A stretch of 33,677 bases of DNA from Chloroflexota bacterium (GTDB lineage Bacteria; Chloroflexota; Limnocylindria; Limnocylindrales; CSP1-4). Positions 1-8,127 of the stretch are shown piece after piece; position 1 is the stretch's first letter, and every line of letters begins with the position of its first letter. A model generated the notes under the pieces. The model worked only from the letters and a program-made list of their open reading frames with translations, was not told the DNA's origin and did no database searches. A program made the translations under genes and the position numbers. Location: assembly GCA_029240655.1 (NCBI GenBank), contig JARDZW010000010.1:1-33677 (forward strand), given 5' to 3'.

Positions 1-1
1 C

Positions 2-136
2 CTCTTCAACACGGATCCGATCGACGGCGCGCTGGACATCAGCTCGATCGTCGTCGCGACGATCGGTGCCGTGATCACGGTCCTCGTGGTCGGCGCGGTG
101 ACGGGTCGCTCGCGCGTGGGTCGCGGCCCCGTCTGA
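2..136 (+). CDS. C-terminal part of a GlsB/YeaQ/YmgE-type (transglycosylase-associated) small membrane protein, truncated at window start
   Basis: Open frame from window edge: LFNTDPIDGALDISSIVVATIGAVITVLVVGAVTGRSRVGRGPV*, typical C-terminal TM helix and tail of the family. Confidence 0.6.
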   Translation, partial: LFNTDPIDGALDISSIVVATIGAVITVLVVGAVTGRSRVGRGPV

Positions 137-180
137 TCACAGCCCGGGCGGGAGCCCGGCCCATCCCAGTACGCGAACAG

Positions 181-206
181 GCCCACCCGATCGGTGGGCC
201 TTTTCG
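181..206 (+). terminator. Rho-independent-like terminator
   Basis: gcccaccgatcggtgggc-type hairpin (gcccacc cgat cggtgggc) followed by ctttt. Confidence 0.65.
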
Positions 207-234
207 CATCCACCGACACCAACGAGGAGGCATC

Positions 235-702
235 GTGTCCCAGATCATCGAGTCGATCGACGTCGACGTCCCGGTCCGCGTCGCGTACGACCAGTGGACC
301 CAGTTCGAGGAGTTCCCGCAGTTCATGGAGGCGGTCGAGAAGGTCGAGCAGCTCGACGACACGACCCTCCGATGGACCGCCGAGATCGCCGGCGTCAGCA
401 AGACCTGGAAGGCGAGGATCACGGAGCAGACACCCGACCAGCGCATCGCCTGGACGTCCATCGACGGAGCGGAGAACGCCGGCGTCGTCACGTTCCACCG
501 CCTCGACGACCGCAAGGCCCGGGTGACCCTGCAGCTCGATGTCGAGCCTGAGGGCCCCGTCGAATCGGCTGGGGACGCACTCGGCTTCGTCGGGCGCGGG
601 GCGAAGGACGACCTGAAGCGCTTCAAGGACTTCGTGGAGAGCCGCGGCGTCGCGACCGGCGCGTGGCGAGGAGAGGTTCGACAGGACGACGTCTCGGGTT
701 GA
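235..702 (+). CDS. SRPBCC family protein (polyketide cyclase/dehydrase-like)
   Basis: GTG start with aggagg upstream; 'IDVDVPVRVAYDQWTQFEEFPQFMEAVEKVEQLDDTTLRWTAEIAG' typical of SRPBCC cyclase-like proteins. Confidence 0.85.
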   Translation: MSQIIESIDVDVPVRVAYDQWTQFEEFPQFMEAVEKVEQLDDTTLRWTAEIAGVSKTWKARITEQTPDQRIAWTSIDGAENAGVVTFHRLDDRKARVTLQLDVEPEGPVESAGDALGFVGRGAKDDLKRFKDFVESRGVATGAWRGEVRQDDVSG

Positions 703-1131
703 TCCCGTTGGCGCCCTGGCCGCCGGGCTCGCCCGCCGCCGGAGCCGTGACGTCGGTGCAACGCGGCGGGTCGATGGACGAGGGCGACCGTGACGTGTCC
801 GGCCCGACACTTGCGACGTGGCTCCCGTGCCACTGGGGGTCCGGGAGCCACCTGATCCACCTGTTATGGGGATGCAATGTCTCGTCCGGCTGACGTGAGG
901 ATTGCGTGTCCGTCGGGACCATACGTTGAGGGCCACAGCGGCCGGAGCGTCCCAGGCGCTTCGCCTCGAACATGGAAAGTCCCCAACCGGGAGCGCTTGT
1001 GACGGGGCGTTCTCGGACCGCACGGACGGCCCGGGTCCCCTCCCCGAGCCGTCCGTCGCCATTTCCCGTCACATCGCCCGGTACGTATGCTTCGGGGCCG
1101 ACCGGGCCATACATCCAAAGGAGTCCGAGCC

Positions 1132-1515
1132 ATGGCAACCACACCACGATCGACGGAGACCGAAGATTCGGCCGCTCAGCAGACGAAGGAAGCCGCTCAG
1201 CAGGCCAAGGAAGCCGTGCGCGACGCGGCCGACACGGTCCGCGGCGTAGCCAACGAGGCGGTCGCCCGCTTCCCGGAGGCCGCGGCCACCACCCGCGAAG
1301 CGATCACCGACGCGCGACGTGCGATCGACTCCGGGTCCGATGAGACGCTCTCAGCCGGCACGCTCGTGGCATTCGGGTTCGCCCTGGGCCTCCTCGTCGG
1401 CGGAGCGAATCGCTTGCTCGTGATGCTGGCGCTCGTGCCGGCCGCCGCGATGGGCCTCACCCTGCTGGACCGCCAGAGCGACCGGCCCGGCACGAAACCC
1501 AGCACGACGCGCTGA
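1132..1515 (+). CDS. Small membrane protein with Ala/Lys/Glu amphipathic N-terminus (DUF883/apolipoprotein-like) and a C-terminal hydrophobic segment
   Basis: ATG after aaaggag; TKEAAQQAKEAVRDAADTVRGVANEAV repeats then LVAFGFALGLLVGGANRLLVMLALVPAAAMGLTLL. Confidence 0.7.
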   Translation: MATTPRSTETEDSAAQQTKEAAQQAKEAVRDAADTVRGVANEAVARFPEAAATTREAITDARRAIDSGSDETLSAGTLVAFGFALGLLVGGANRLLVMLALVPAAAMGLTLLDRQSDRPGTKPSTTR

Positions 1516-1664
1516 CTCGTCAGGAGCGGACTTCTCGCGAACGCCGCGTGCTGCAACGTCACCGCAATCGGACCGCCGCCCTCGACGGGTATCGCGATAC
1601 GCGCCGGGGACTACGTTCTCGGTACGGCGCAAGCAGCGCCACCACGTGAAGGAGTCCGATCATC

Positions 1665-1997
1665 ATGGATGACCTCAAGAAGGACTATCGAGACGCCGAG
1701 ACGGACGCCAAGCAGGCGTGGCGCAAGGCCGACGGCGAGTCCCTCGGCGACAAGGTCGCGAATGCCGGCGACGAGATGCGCGAGCAGCTCGGCAATGCCG
1801 GCGACGAGGTCCGCGGCGTCGCGGACGACAGCACGCAGGACATGAAGCGCGAGTATCGCGACAGCGCGAACGACGCCAAGGCCGCTTATCGGAAGTCCGA
1901 TGGCGACGAATCCCTCGCCGACCACGCCGCCAATGTCGGCGACGAGATCCGCGAGCAGGCCGGCAACGTGGGCGACGAGCTTCGCGGCGACCGCTGA
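1665..1997 (+). CDS. Highly charged hydrophilic LEA-like/stress protein with internal tandem duplication
   Basis: ATG with gaaggag upstream; two about 50-aa repeats (DLKKDYRDAETDAKQAWRKADGESLGDKVANAGDEMREQLGNAGDEVRG / DMKREYRDSANDAKAAYRKSDGDESLADHAANVGDEIREQAGNVGDELRG). Confidence 0.75.
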   Translation: MDDLKKDYRDAETDAKQAWRKADGESLGDKVANAGDEMREQLGNAGDEVRGVADDSTQDMKREYRDSANDAKAAYRKSDGDESLADHAANVGDEIREQAGNVGDELRGDR

Positions 1998-2022
1998 CGA
2001 CGACTGGCATCCATCGCAGCAC

Positions 2023-2052
2023 AGGCCCCGGCGGCAGCGCCGGGGCCTCTTC
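2023..2052 (+). terminator. Hairpin, probable intrinsic terminator after the LEA-like gene
   Basis: aggccccgg cggcagcg ccggggcct followed by cttc. Confidence 0.5.
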
Positions 2053-2155
2053 ATGGGCCGCCGGTGGCGAGCTGCCACGGGCGAGAGCTCGTCGTGCGGC
2101 GTATCCTCGGCCTCGCGCGGGGGCGTGAAGCCGCAGAAGCGTGGGAGGGCGCGGC

Positions 2156-3364
2156 ATGCCCGAGGCCGATGACGCCGCAGCCGACATCGATCAGCGCATC
2201 GAGGGGGTCGTCGACGACGCCGATCTAGGTCCGATCGCGGAGGCACTCGCGCGGCGCCGCGGCGAGATCCTCGCAGCGTGGCTGAAGGCCGCCCTCGAGC
2301 AGCCGTTTCACGCGGACAATCCGACCGCTTCGGTCGCCGACCACATCCCGGTGCTGCTCGACAACATCATCGCCGTCCTGCGGAGCTCCGAGTACCGCAA
2401 CGACCTGCAGCCGCCGATGGACGACCCCGCGGTGATCGACGCGGCCAAGGCGCACGCGCAGATGCGCTTCGAACAGGGTCTGGGGCCGGTGGCGATCGTG
2501 ACCGAATTCCGGCTGCTGCGTCACGAGATCGGGCGGGCACTCATCGCGTCGGTCCATGATGCGCCGGGGCCGGACCTCCTGGCCGGCCAGGCCGTCATCG
2601 ACGATGCGCTCGACGGCGCCGCGACGGTCGGGTTGGACGCGCTCTCGGATCGCGTCGAGAGCCTGCGTGAGGAATTCCTGGCCACGACGGTCCACGACAT
2701 CCGCCAGCCGATCACGCTGGTGACAGGGTCGCTCGACCTTGCCGCGCGGTGGCTGGGCGAACCCGAATTCGACCGGGAGCGCATCACCGACGTCGTCATG
2801 AGCGCGGTGGTCGCGGTCAATGAGATCAACATCATGCTCGACACCCTCGGCGACGCCTCTCGACTGGCGATGGGCGCCCTGAAGCCCGACCCCGAGCCGG
2901 CGAAACTCGACGCGATCGTGGCCGATGCGCTCGCGCTGCTGGACGCAGAGACGCGCCGCCAGATCGCGTTCGCGCCCTCCGCAGATCCGCTGGTCGGCCT
3001 TTGGGATCCGCATCTTCTTCGACGTGTCGTCTCGAACCTCATCAGTAACGCTCTCAAGTACTCGCCGCGCGGAGATCGTATCGAGATCGAGACCAGCCGT
3101 GCCGCCGAGGGCATCGGGCAGCTCACGATCCGCGACCAGGGCATGGGTCTCACGACGGACGAAGCCGGGACCGTCTTCGACCGCTTCGTGCGGGCAGACC
3201 GCGCTCGAGCCCAGGGCATCCCTGGTCTGGGCCTCGGTCTGTATGCCTGCCGTGGCATCGTCGCGGCCCACGACGGCACGCTCGTGCTCCTCTCCGACGG
3301 GCCAGGGTCGGGCACGACGGTGGTCGTCGCCTTGCCCCTGATCGAGGATGACAGCGAAGCCTGA
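2156..3364 (+). CDS. Sensor histidine kinase with RsbRD-N-like N-terminal domain
   Basis: ATG after gggagggc; H box TTVHDIRQPITLVTG, N box VVSNLISNALKYSPRG, G boxes DQGMGL and GIPGLGLGLYACRGIVAAHDG; N-terminal helical region ARRRGEILAAWLKAAL...FRLLRHEI resembles RsbT co-antagonist RsbRD N-domain. Confidence 0.85.
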   Translation: MPEADDAAADIDQRIEGVVDDADLGPIAEALARRRGEILAAWLKAALEQPFHADNPTASVADHIPVLLDNIIAVLRSSEYRNDLQPPMDDPAVIDAAKAHAQMRFEQGLGPVAIVTEFRLLRHEIGRALIASVHDAPGPDLLAGQAVIDDALDGAATVGLDALSDRVESLREEFLATTVHDIRQPITLVTGSLDLAARWLGEPEFDRERITDVVMSAVVAVNEINIMLDTLGDASRLAMGALKPDPEPAKLDAIVADALALLDAETRRQIAFAPSADPLVGLWDPHLLRRVVSNLISNALKYSPRGDRIEIETSRAAEGIGQLTIRDQGMGLTTDEAGTVFDRFVRADRARAQGIPGLGLGLYACRGIVAAHDGTLVLLSDGPGSGTTVVVALPLIEDDSEA

Positions 3365-3400
3365 CCTCGGGCGTCCACACGAACTGGCCTGAGGCGCAAC

Positions 3401-4201
3401 ATGCGCGCAAGACAACCCCAGCTACCCGCGACACCCGGAGCACCATCGATGGTCGACTCTTGGAGCATGCCGCAGTCCGACGCTGCCCTCGCTGCATCCC
3501 AGTCGGCCGAGCGTATCCGCGCGGCGGAGCACGAAGCGCTCCTGGGGGTGCTGGCGCATGAGCTGCGAACGCCGATCACGACCATCTACGCGGGAAGCGC
3601 GGTGCTCGCGCGGGACGAGGACCTCCTCCCGGCGATGCGCCGCGAGCTCGCGTCCGACGTCTACCACGAGGCCGCCCGACTCTTCCGGGCCGTCGAGGAC
3701 CTCCTGGTCCTCACGCGCCTCGAGCACGACGCCATCCGCGTGACGCGTGAGCCGATCTCCCTGATTCGTGCGGTCGACACGGGGTCACAGGTGGAGGCGC
3801 CGCGCTGGCCGGGCCTGCGGGTCATGCTGCGGCTCGATGGGACGCCGCCACCCGCGGCCGCGGATCCGGGCGCCCTGGCGCACGCGTTGCGCAATCTCAT
3901 CGCCAACGTCGCGTGGCGCGCTGCCGGCGCCACCGATCTCGAGGTCGCGGTGAGCGGCGAAGAGCAACAGGTGGTGTGTCGATTCCTCGACCGGACGGGC
4001 ACGCTCTCAGTCGAGGATCGCGGCTCCCTGTTCCAGCTCCCGGTCTCAGACCTGGGGCCGGGGTCCGTCAGCCCCGGCATCGCGATGTACGTGGCCGGCC
4101 GGCTGATCGAGGCGATGCGTGGCAGGACGTGGGTGGCCGATGGCGAGGCGGGCGCCGTCGAGATCGGCTTCTCACTCCCCTGTTACGAGTCCGCCGCCTA
4201 G
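3401..4201 (+). CDS. Histidine kinase-like protein with intact DHp box but degraded ATPase domain
   Basis: LAHELRTPITTIYAGSAVLARD and VEDLLVLTRLEHD present; N box reads LRNLIANVAWRA, G1 DxGxG absent (FLDRTGTLSVED), G2 reads SPGIAMYVAGRLIEAMRG. Confidence 0.75.
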   Translation: MRARQPQLPATPGAPSMVDSWSMPQSDAALAASQSAERIRAAEHEALLGVLAHELRTPITTIYAGSAVLARDEDLLPAMRRELASDVYHEAARLFRAVEDLLVLTRLEHDAIRVTREPISLIRAVDTGSQVEAPRWPGLRVMLRLDGTPPPAAADPGALAHALRNLIANVAWRAAGATDLEVAVSGEEQQVVCRFLDRTGTLSVEDRGSLFQLPVSDLGPGSVSPGIAMYVAGRLIEAMRGRTWVADGEAGAVEIGFSLPCYESAA

Positions 4202-5424
4202 CTCTTCTTGCCTTCCCGACCCGATGTGCTCGCCTGACCTGAGGTCTTCGCCCGGGTTCGACCCGTGGCCAGCGCCCGACCCGCCGTGACCTTGGCTCGA
4301 CCCGATCGACGCGCACCGCGCGGGCGGGCTCGGGATCGCGCAGCGTCGTCCTCGAGCCGCTGGCGCAGCAGTGCACGGACCGCCGCCTCCTCGCGAGGGG
4401 TCGCTGCCGTCGGGGGTGTGGCCTGCTCTTCGGCCGCCTGCACCAGCGCCCCGCGGATCGAGCCTTCGAGGTAGGCGTCGAGAACAGCTGGGTGGACGTA
4501 GCTGCCGCGGGCAACGGCCGGGGTGTTGCCGAGCCGGTCGGCGGTCTGCCGGATCGCCTCGACGACGTTCCGCTTCGCGCCATGCTCACCGTCGGCCGGT
4601 TGGAGAGCCCGGAGCGCGCGGTACGCCAGCACCGTCCCGGCCCAGGTCCGAAAGTCCTTCGCAGTGAACTCCGCCCCAGCCGCTTCCCGGATGTAGCCGT
4701 TGACATCGTCGGAATCGATGTCGCAGACCGCACCGTCGTCGTCGATGTATTGGAAGAGCTCCTGGCCGGGCAGCTCCTGGCATCGTCGGACCAACGCCGC
4801 GAGTCGGCGGTCGCGAAGTCCGACCTCGTGGGTCAGTCCCGATTTCCCGCGGAACCGGAACCGGACAGAGCCACCATCGACCTTCGCGTGTCGATCGCGC
4901 AAGGTCGTCAGCCCGAACGACCGGTTGAGCCGCGCGTACTCGTCGTTACCGACGCGGATCAGCGTGAGCTCGAGCAGGCGGACGACGGCCGCCAGCACCT
5001 TCTCGCGCGACAGGCCACGGCTGGCGAGGTCGGCGTCACAACGGCGCCGGATCCGCGGCAGCACCTCCGCGAAGGCCAGCATGCGATCGAACTTGTCGCT
5101 TCCGCGACGCTGGTGCCAATCCGCGTGGTAGCGGTATTGCTTGCGCCCGCGCGCGTCACGCCCCCGTGCCTGGAGGTGGCCGTTCGGCCACGGGCAGATC
5201 CAGACGTCGGTCCAGGCGGGCGGGATCGCGAGCGCTCGGATGCGGGCAAGGACCTCGCGGTCCCGGATCGTCCTGCCCTCGGCGTCCCGGTAGCTGAACC
5301 CTCGCCCGGAGCGGCGGCGGCTGATGCCGGGACGCGTGTCGGTCGCGTAGCGCAGGCCGGCGTCGCGGGCGACCGCACGGGCATCGGCTGTGGCGTCGGC
5401 TTCGGCAGGGCTGGGGACGGCCAT
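4198..5424 (-). CDS. DNA topoisomerase IB (poxvirus/bacterial type) with basic C-terminal tail
   Basis: GRGFSYRDAEGRTIRDREVLARIRALAIPPAWTDVWICPWPNGHLQARGRDARGRKQYRYHADW, KDFRTWAGT, and catalytic Tyr region ARGSYVHPAVLDAY; start may alternatively be 5460. Confidence 0.93.
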   Translation of the reverse strand: MAVPSPAEADATADARAVARDAGLRYATDTRPGISRRRSGRGFSYRDAEGRTIRDREVLARIRALAIPPAWTDVWICPWPNGHLQARGRDARGRKQYRYHADWHQRRGSDKFDRMLAFAEVLPRIRRRCDADLASRGLSREKVLAAVVRLLELTLIRVGNDEYARLNRSFGLTTLRDRHAKVDGGSVRFRFRGKSGLTHEVGLRDRRLAALVRRCQELPGQELFQYIDDDGAVCDIDSDDVNGYIREAAGAEFTAKDFRTWAGTVLAYRALRALQPADGEHGAKRNVVEAIRQTADRLGNTPAVARGSYVHPAVLDAYLEGSIRGALVQAAEEQATPPTAATPREEAAVRALLRQRLEDDAARSRARPRGARRSGRAKVTAGRALATGRTRAKTSGQASTSGREGKKS

Positions 5425-5667
5425 CTGCGCACGATGGCGGGTGGCGCACGTGACGACCATCACAACCGGCGCCCTCCACCCTCTCAGCGACGTGGCAAGC
5501 TCGTTCCGCGATATCGATGAAACTCCCCTGCGCACCCGCGTCGGCAGGTCGATACCCAGCGGTCCGGATACTTCCGTCATCCCACCGCGCCTGTGGGGGG
5601 AGCTGCGGTGGGACCAGCCCCGCCGGACGCGACAGCCCAGCCGCCGACGAGCTCTAGGAGACCCCCA

Positions 5668-6687
5668 GTGTTGGATGCACCGCCTGCGATACCCGATACG
5701 GCGGCGACCGCTGGCGTGCTGCCGGATCCTGAGTCCGCCGTCTTCATCGACGGCGTCACCAAGCGGTTCGGGGACGACACCGCGATCGCTGGGATCTCCC
5801 TGACCGTTCGAGCCGGCACCATCCTGGGCATCATCGGCCCGTCCGGCTCGGGCAAGACGACCACCATCCGGCTGCTCACCGGTGCACTTGCCCCCGACGA
5901 CGGTCAGGTGCGCGTGCTCGGCGAGGACCCGCGCACCTTCCGGCGGCAGACCCGCGAACGGATCGGGTACATGCCACAGCAGTTCACCCTGTACCCGGAC
6001 CTGACGGCGCGCGAGAACGTCGACTTCGTCGCGTCGCTGTTCGGCATGTTGTGGCGCACCCGTCATCGTCGCACCCGCGAGGTCCTCCAGCTCGTCGACC
6101 TGTGGGACGCCCGTGGTCGCCGCGCCGGCCGCCTCTCGGGTGGCATGCAGCGACGACTGGAGCTCGCCTCGGCCCTCGTCCACGATCCCGACCTGCTGTT
6201 CCTCGACGAGCCCACGGCAGGGATCGACCCGATCCTGCGAGCCACCGTCTGGAACGAGCTCCATCGCCTGCGCGACGACGGTCGGACGCTCCTTGTGACC
6301 ACCCAGTACGTCAACGAGGCCGAGGAATGTGACACCGTGGCCCTGATCTCGGATGGCCGCCTCATCGCTCTCGCCCGTCCCGACGACCTGCGCCGCGAGG
6401 CGATGGGCGGCGATGCCGTCGAGATCGAGCTCGGCAACGAGTTCGATAGCGCCAGCCTCTCGGCGCTGCCGGTCGTGCGGAGCGTCGAGCGTCGCGGCAC
6501 GAATGGTCTGCGGGTCACGGTCGACGACGCCTCGACGGCGCTGCCGGAGGTCGTCGAGGCGATCACGCAGCGTGGCGGCGACGTGACGTCAGCGAGTGAG
6601 GTCCGACAGTCGTTCGACGAGGTTTTCGCGATCCTCGTCCAGCGCGATCGTATGGCCCGAGATCACCTGTCCGAGGAGGAAGGCTGA
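5668..6687 (+). CDS. ABC transporter ATP-binding protein (ABC-2 type)
   Basis: GTG after taggag; Walker A GPSGSGKTTTIRLL, signature LSGGMQRRLELASALVHDPDLLFLDEPTAG. Confidence 0.95.
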   Translation: MLDAPPAIPDTAATAGVLPDPESAVFIDGVTKRFGDDTAIAGISLTVRAGTILGIIGPSGSGKTTTIRLLTGALAPDDGQVRVLGEDPRTFRRQTRERIGYMPQQFTLYPDLTARENVDFVASLFGMLWRTRHRRTREVLQLVDLWDARGRRAGRLSGGMQRRLELASALVHDPDLLFLDEPTAGIDPILRATVWNELHRLRDDGRTLLVTTQYVNEAEECDTVALISDGRLIALARPDDLRREAMGGDAVEIELGNEFDSASLSALPVVRSVERRGTNGLRVTVDDASTALPEVVEAITQRGGDVTSASEVRQSFDEVFAILVQRDRMARDHLSEEEG

Positions 6688-7880
6688 TGCGGCCCGCCCT
6701 GGCGGTGATCGTCCGCCTGATGGCATTCGTGGGCAAGGAGATCATCGAGACGATCCGCCGACCAGGCGCCATCCTCAGCCTGATCCTGGGTCCGTTCCTG
6801 ATCATGGCCGTGTTCGGCCTCGGCTACAGCGGCTTCAAGCGTCCGCTCGAGACGGTGATCGTGGCCCCGCCATCCAGCGGCCTGCCGGCCGACATCGAGA
6901 CGTACCAGGAGCTCGCCGGCGGCGGACTGCACATCAGTGAGGTGACGGGCGATCAGGCCGCGGCCGAGGCGCGTCTCCGGGCGGACACAGCCGACGTGGT
7001 CATCATCGCCCCCGACGACCCGGATGCGAAGTTCCGCGCCGGCGAGCAATCCGTCATCGAGGTCATCGTGGATGTGGTCGACCCGGTCGCCGAGAACTAC
7101 GCGGGCTTCCTCGCCGCAGGTCTGGCGTCGGCCGTCAACCGCGAGATCATCGAGCGCGTGGCGGCCGAGGGGCAGGGCTATGCGGTCGCCGCCGGCGAGC
7201 CCGAAGCCGACACGATCCCGCCCGAGGTGATCGCGGCCCCGACACGCGCCGAGATCCGGAACGTGTCGCCATCGACGCCGAATGTCATCTCCTACTTCGC
7301 CCCGGCGGTGCTCGCCCTGATCCTCCAGCACCTCGCCGTCACCCTCGTGGCGATGTCGCTCGTGCGTGAGCGCACGAGCGGCGTCATCGAGCTGTTCCGC
7401 ATCGCTCCGGTCAGCGCGGCGGAAGTGCTCACCGGAAAGGTCCTCGCCTTCGGATTGATCGGCGGCGCCATCGCCACGCTGACCGTAGCCCTGCTCGTGC
7501 TCGGACTGGGCGTCCCGATGGTCGGGCCGGTCGGATTCATCGTCCTCGCGATCGCGCTGTTGCTGGTGGCGTCACTCGGCGTCGGGCTGTTGATCGCGGT
7601 GGTCTCAGACTCGGAGCGACAGGCCGTGCAGCTGTCTCTGCTCGTGCTGCTCGCGTCGGTGTTCTTCAGCGGCTTCGTCCTGCCCATCAGCGAGTTCAAT
7701 GAGCCCGTCCGCGCGATCGCCTACACGCTGCCCGTGACGCATGGCATCCGGTTGTTGCAGGACCTGATGCTTCGAGGTATGACGAACCAGGCCTGGGAGT
7801 TCCTGGCCCTCGGGGTCATCGCGATGGTGACCCTCGTGGGCGCCTGGATCCTGCTGCGGCGCGGGATGACCCGTGCCTGA
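6687..7880 (+). CDS. ABC-2 type transporter permease
   Basis: TGATG overlap with the ATPase gene; N-terminal TM, large extracytoplasmic region, then TM cluster SYFAPAVLALILQHLAVTLVAMSLVRERTSGVIELFRIAPVSAAEVLTGK. Confidence 0.93.
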   Translation: MRPALAVIVRLMAFVGKEIIETIRRPGAILSLILGPFLIMAVFGLGYSGFKRPLETVIVAPPSSGLPADIETYQELAGGGLHISEVTGDQAAAEARLRADTADVVIIAPDDPDAKFRAGEQSVIEVIVDVVDPVAENYAGFLAAGLASAVNREIIERVAAEGQGYAVAAGEPEADTIPPEVIAAPTRAEIRNVSPSTPNVISYFAPAVLALILQHLAVTLVAMSLVRERTSGVIELFRIAPVSAAEVLTGKVLAFGLIGGAIATLTVALLVLGLGVPMVGPVGFIVLAIALLLVASLGVGLLIAVVSDSERQAVQLSLLVLLASVFFSGFVLPISEFNEPVRAIAYTLPVTHGIRLLQDLMLRGMTNQAWEFLALGVIAMVTLVGAWILLRRGMTRA

Positions 7881-7918
7881 CCATCGAACCGATCGAACCG
7901 CAAGAAGGAGGACCACAC

Positions 7919-8098
7919 GTGACCGATGAACTGCGACCCGTACCGGGCGAGGACACCTACGAGACCGAGCATGAGACCGACGCCGCCCCGGAGCCTGAGT
8001 CGCCCTCCGAGCCGGCCGAGGAGCCGAATCCGTGGCTCAAGGAGGGCGCGGACGCCCCGGACGCGGCCGACATCGAGGAACCCGACGAGCAGCGATAG
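7919..8098 (+). CDS. Small (59 aa) acidic Glu/Pro-rich protein, not in the supplied ORF track
   Basis: GTG start with aaggagg 7 nt upstream; VTDELRPVPGEDTYETEHETDAAPEPESPSEPAEEPNPWLKEGADAPDAADIEEPDEQR*. Confidence 0.55.
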   Translation: MTDELRPVPGEDTYETEHETDAAPEPESPSEPAEEPNPWLKEGADAPDAADIEEPDEQR

Positions 8099-8127
8099 GG
8101 ACGAAGCCCAGGTTGGAGCCGTCGCCG

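Noticed and set aside
818-851. Inverted repeat as a Rho-independent terminator
   Set aside because: No downstream T-tract and 116 nt past the SRPBCC stop; kept only as an unexplained structure.
75-1147. Minus-strand ORFs (75-860, 623-1147) across the SRPBCC gene and the following gap
   Set aside because: Low-complexity Arg/Ser/Pro translation, no SD, opposite a recognisable SRPBCC gene.
2225-3415. 396-aa minus-strand ORF opposite the first histidine kinase
   Set aside because: Shadow ORF; kinase motifs are on the plus strand.
5425-6264. N-terminal extension of the TopIB ORF up to 6264
   Set aside because: The extension runs antisense through the ABC ATPase gene; TopIB homology begins near MAVPSPAEAD.
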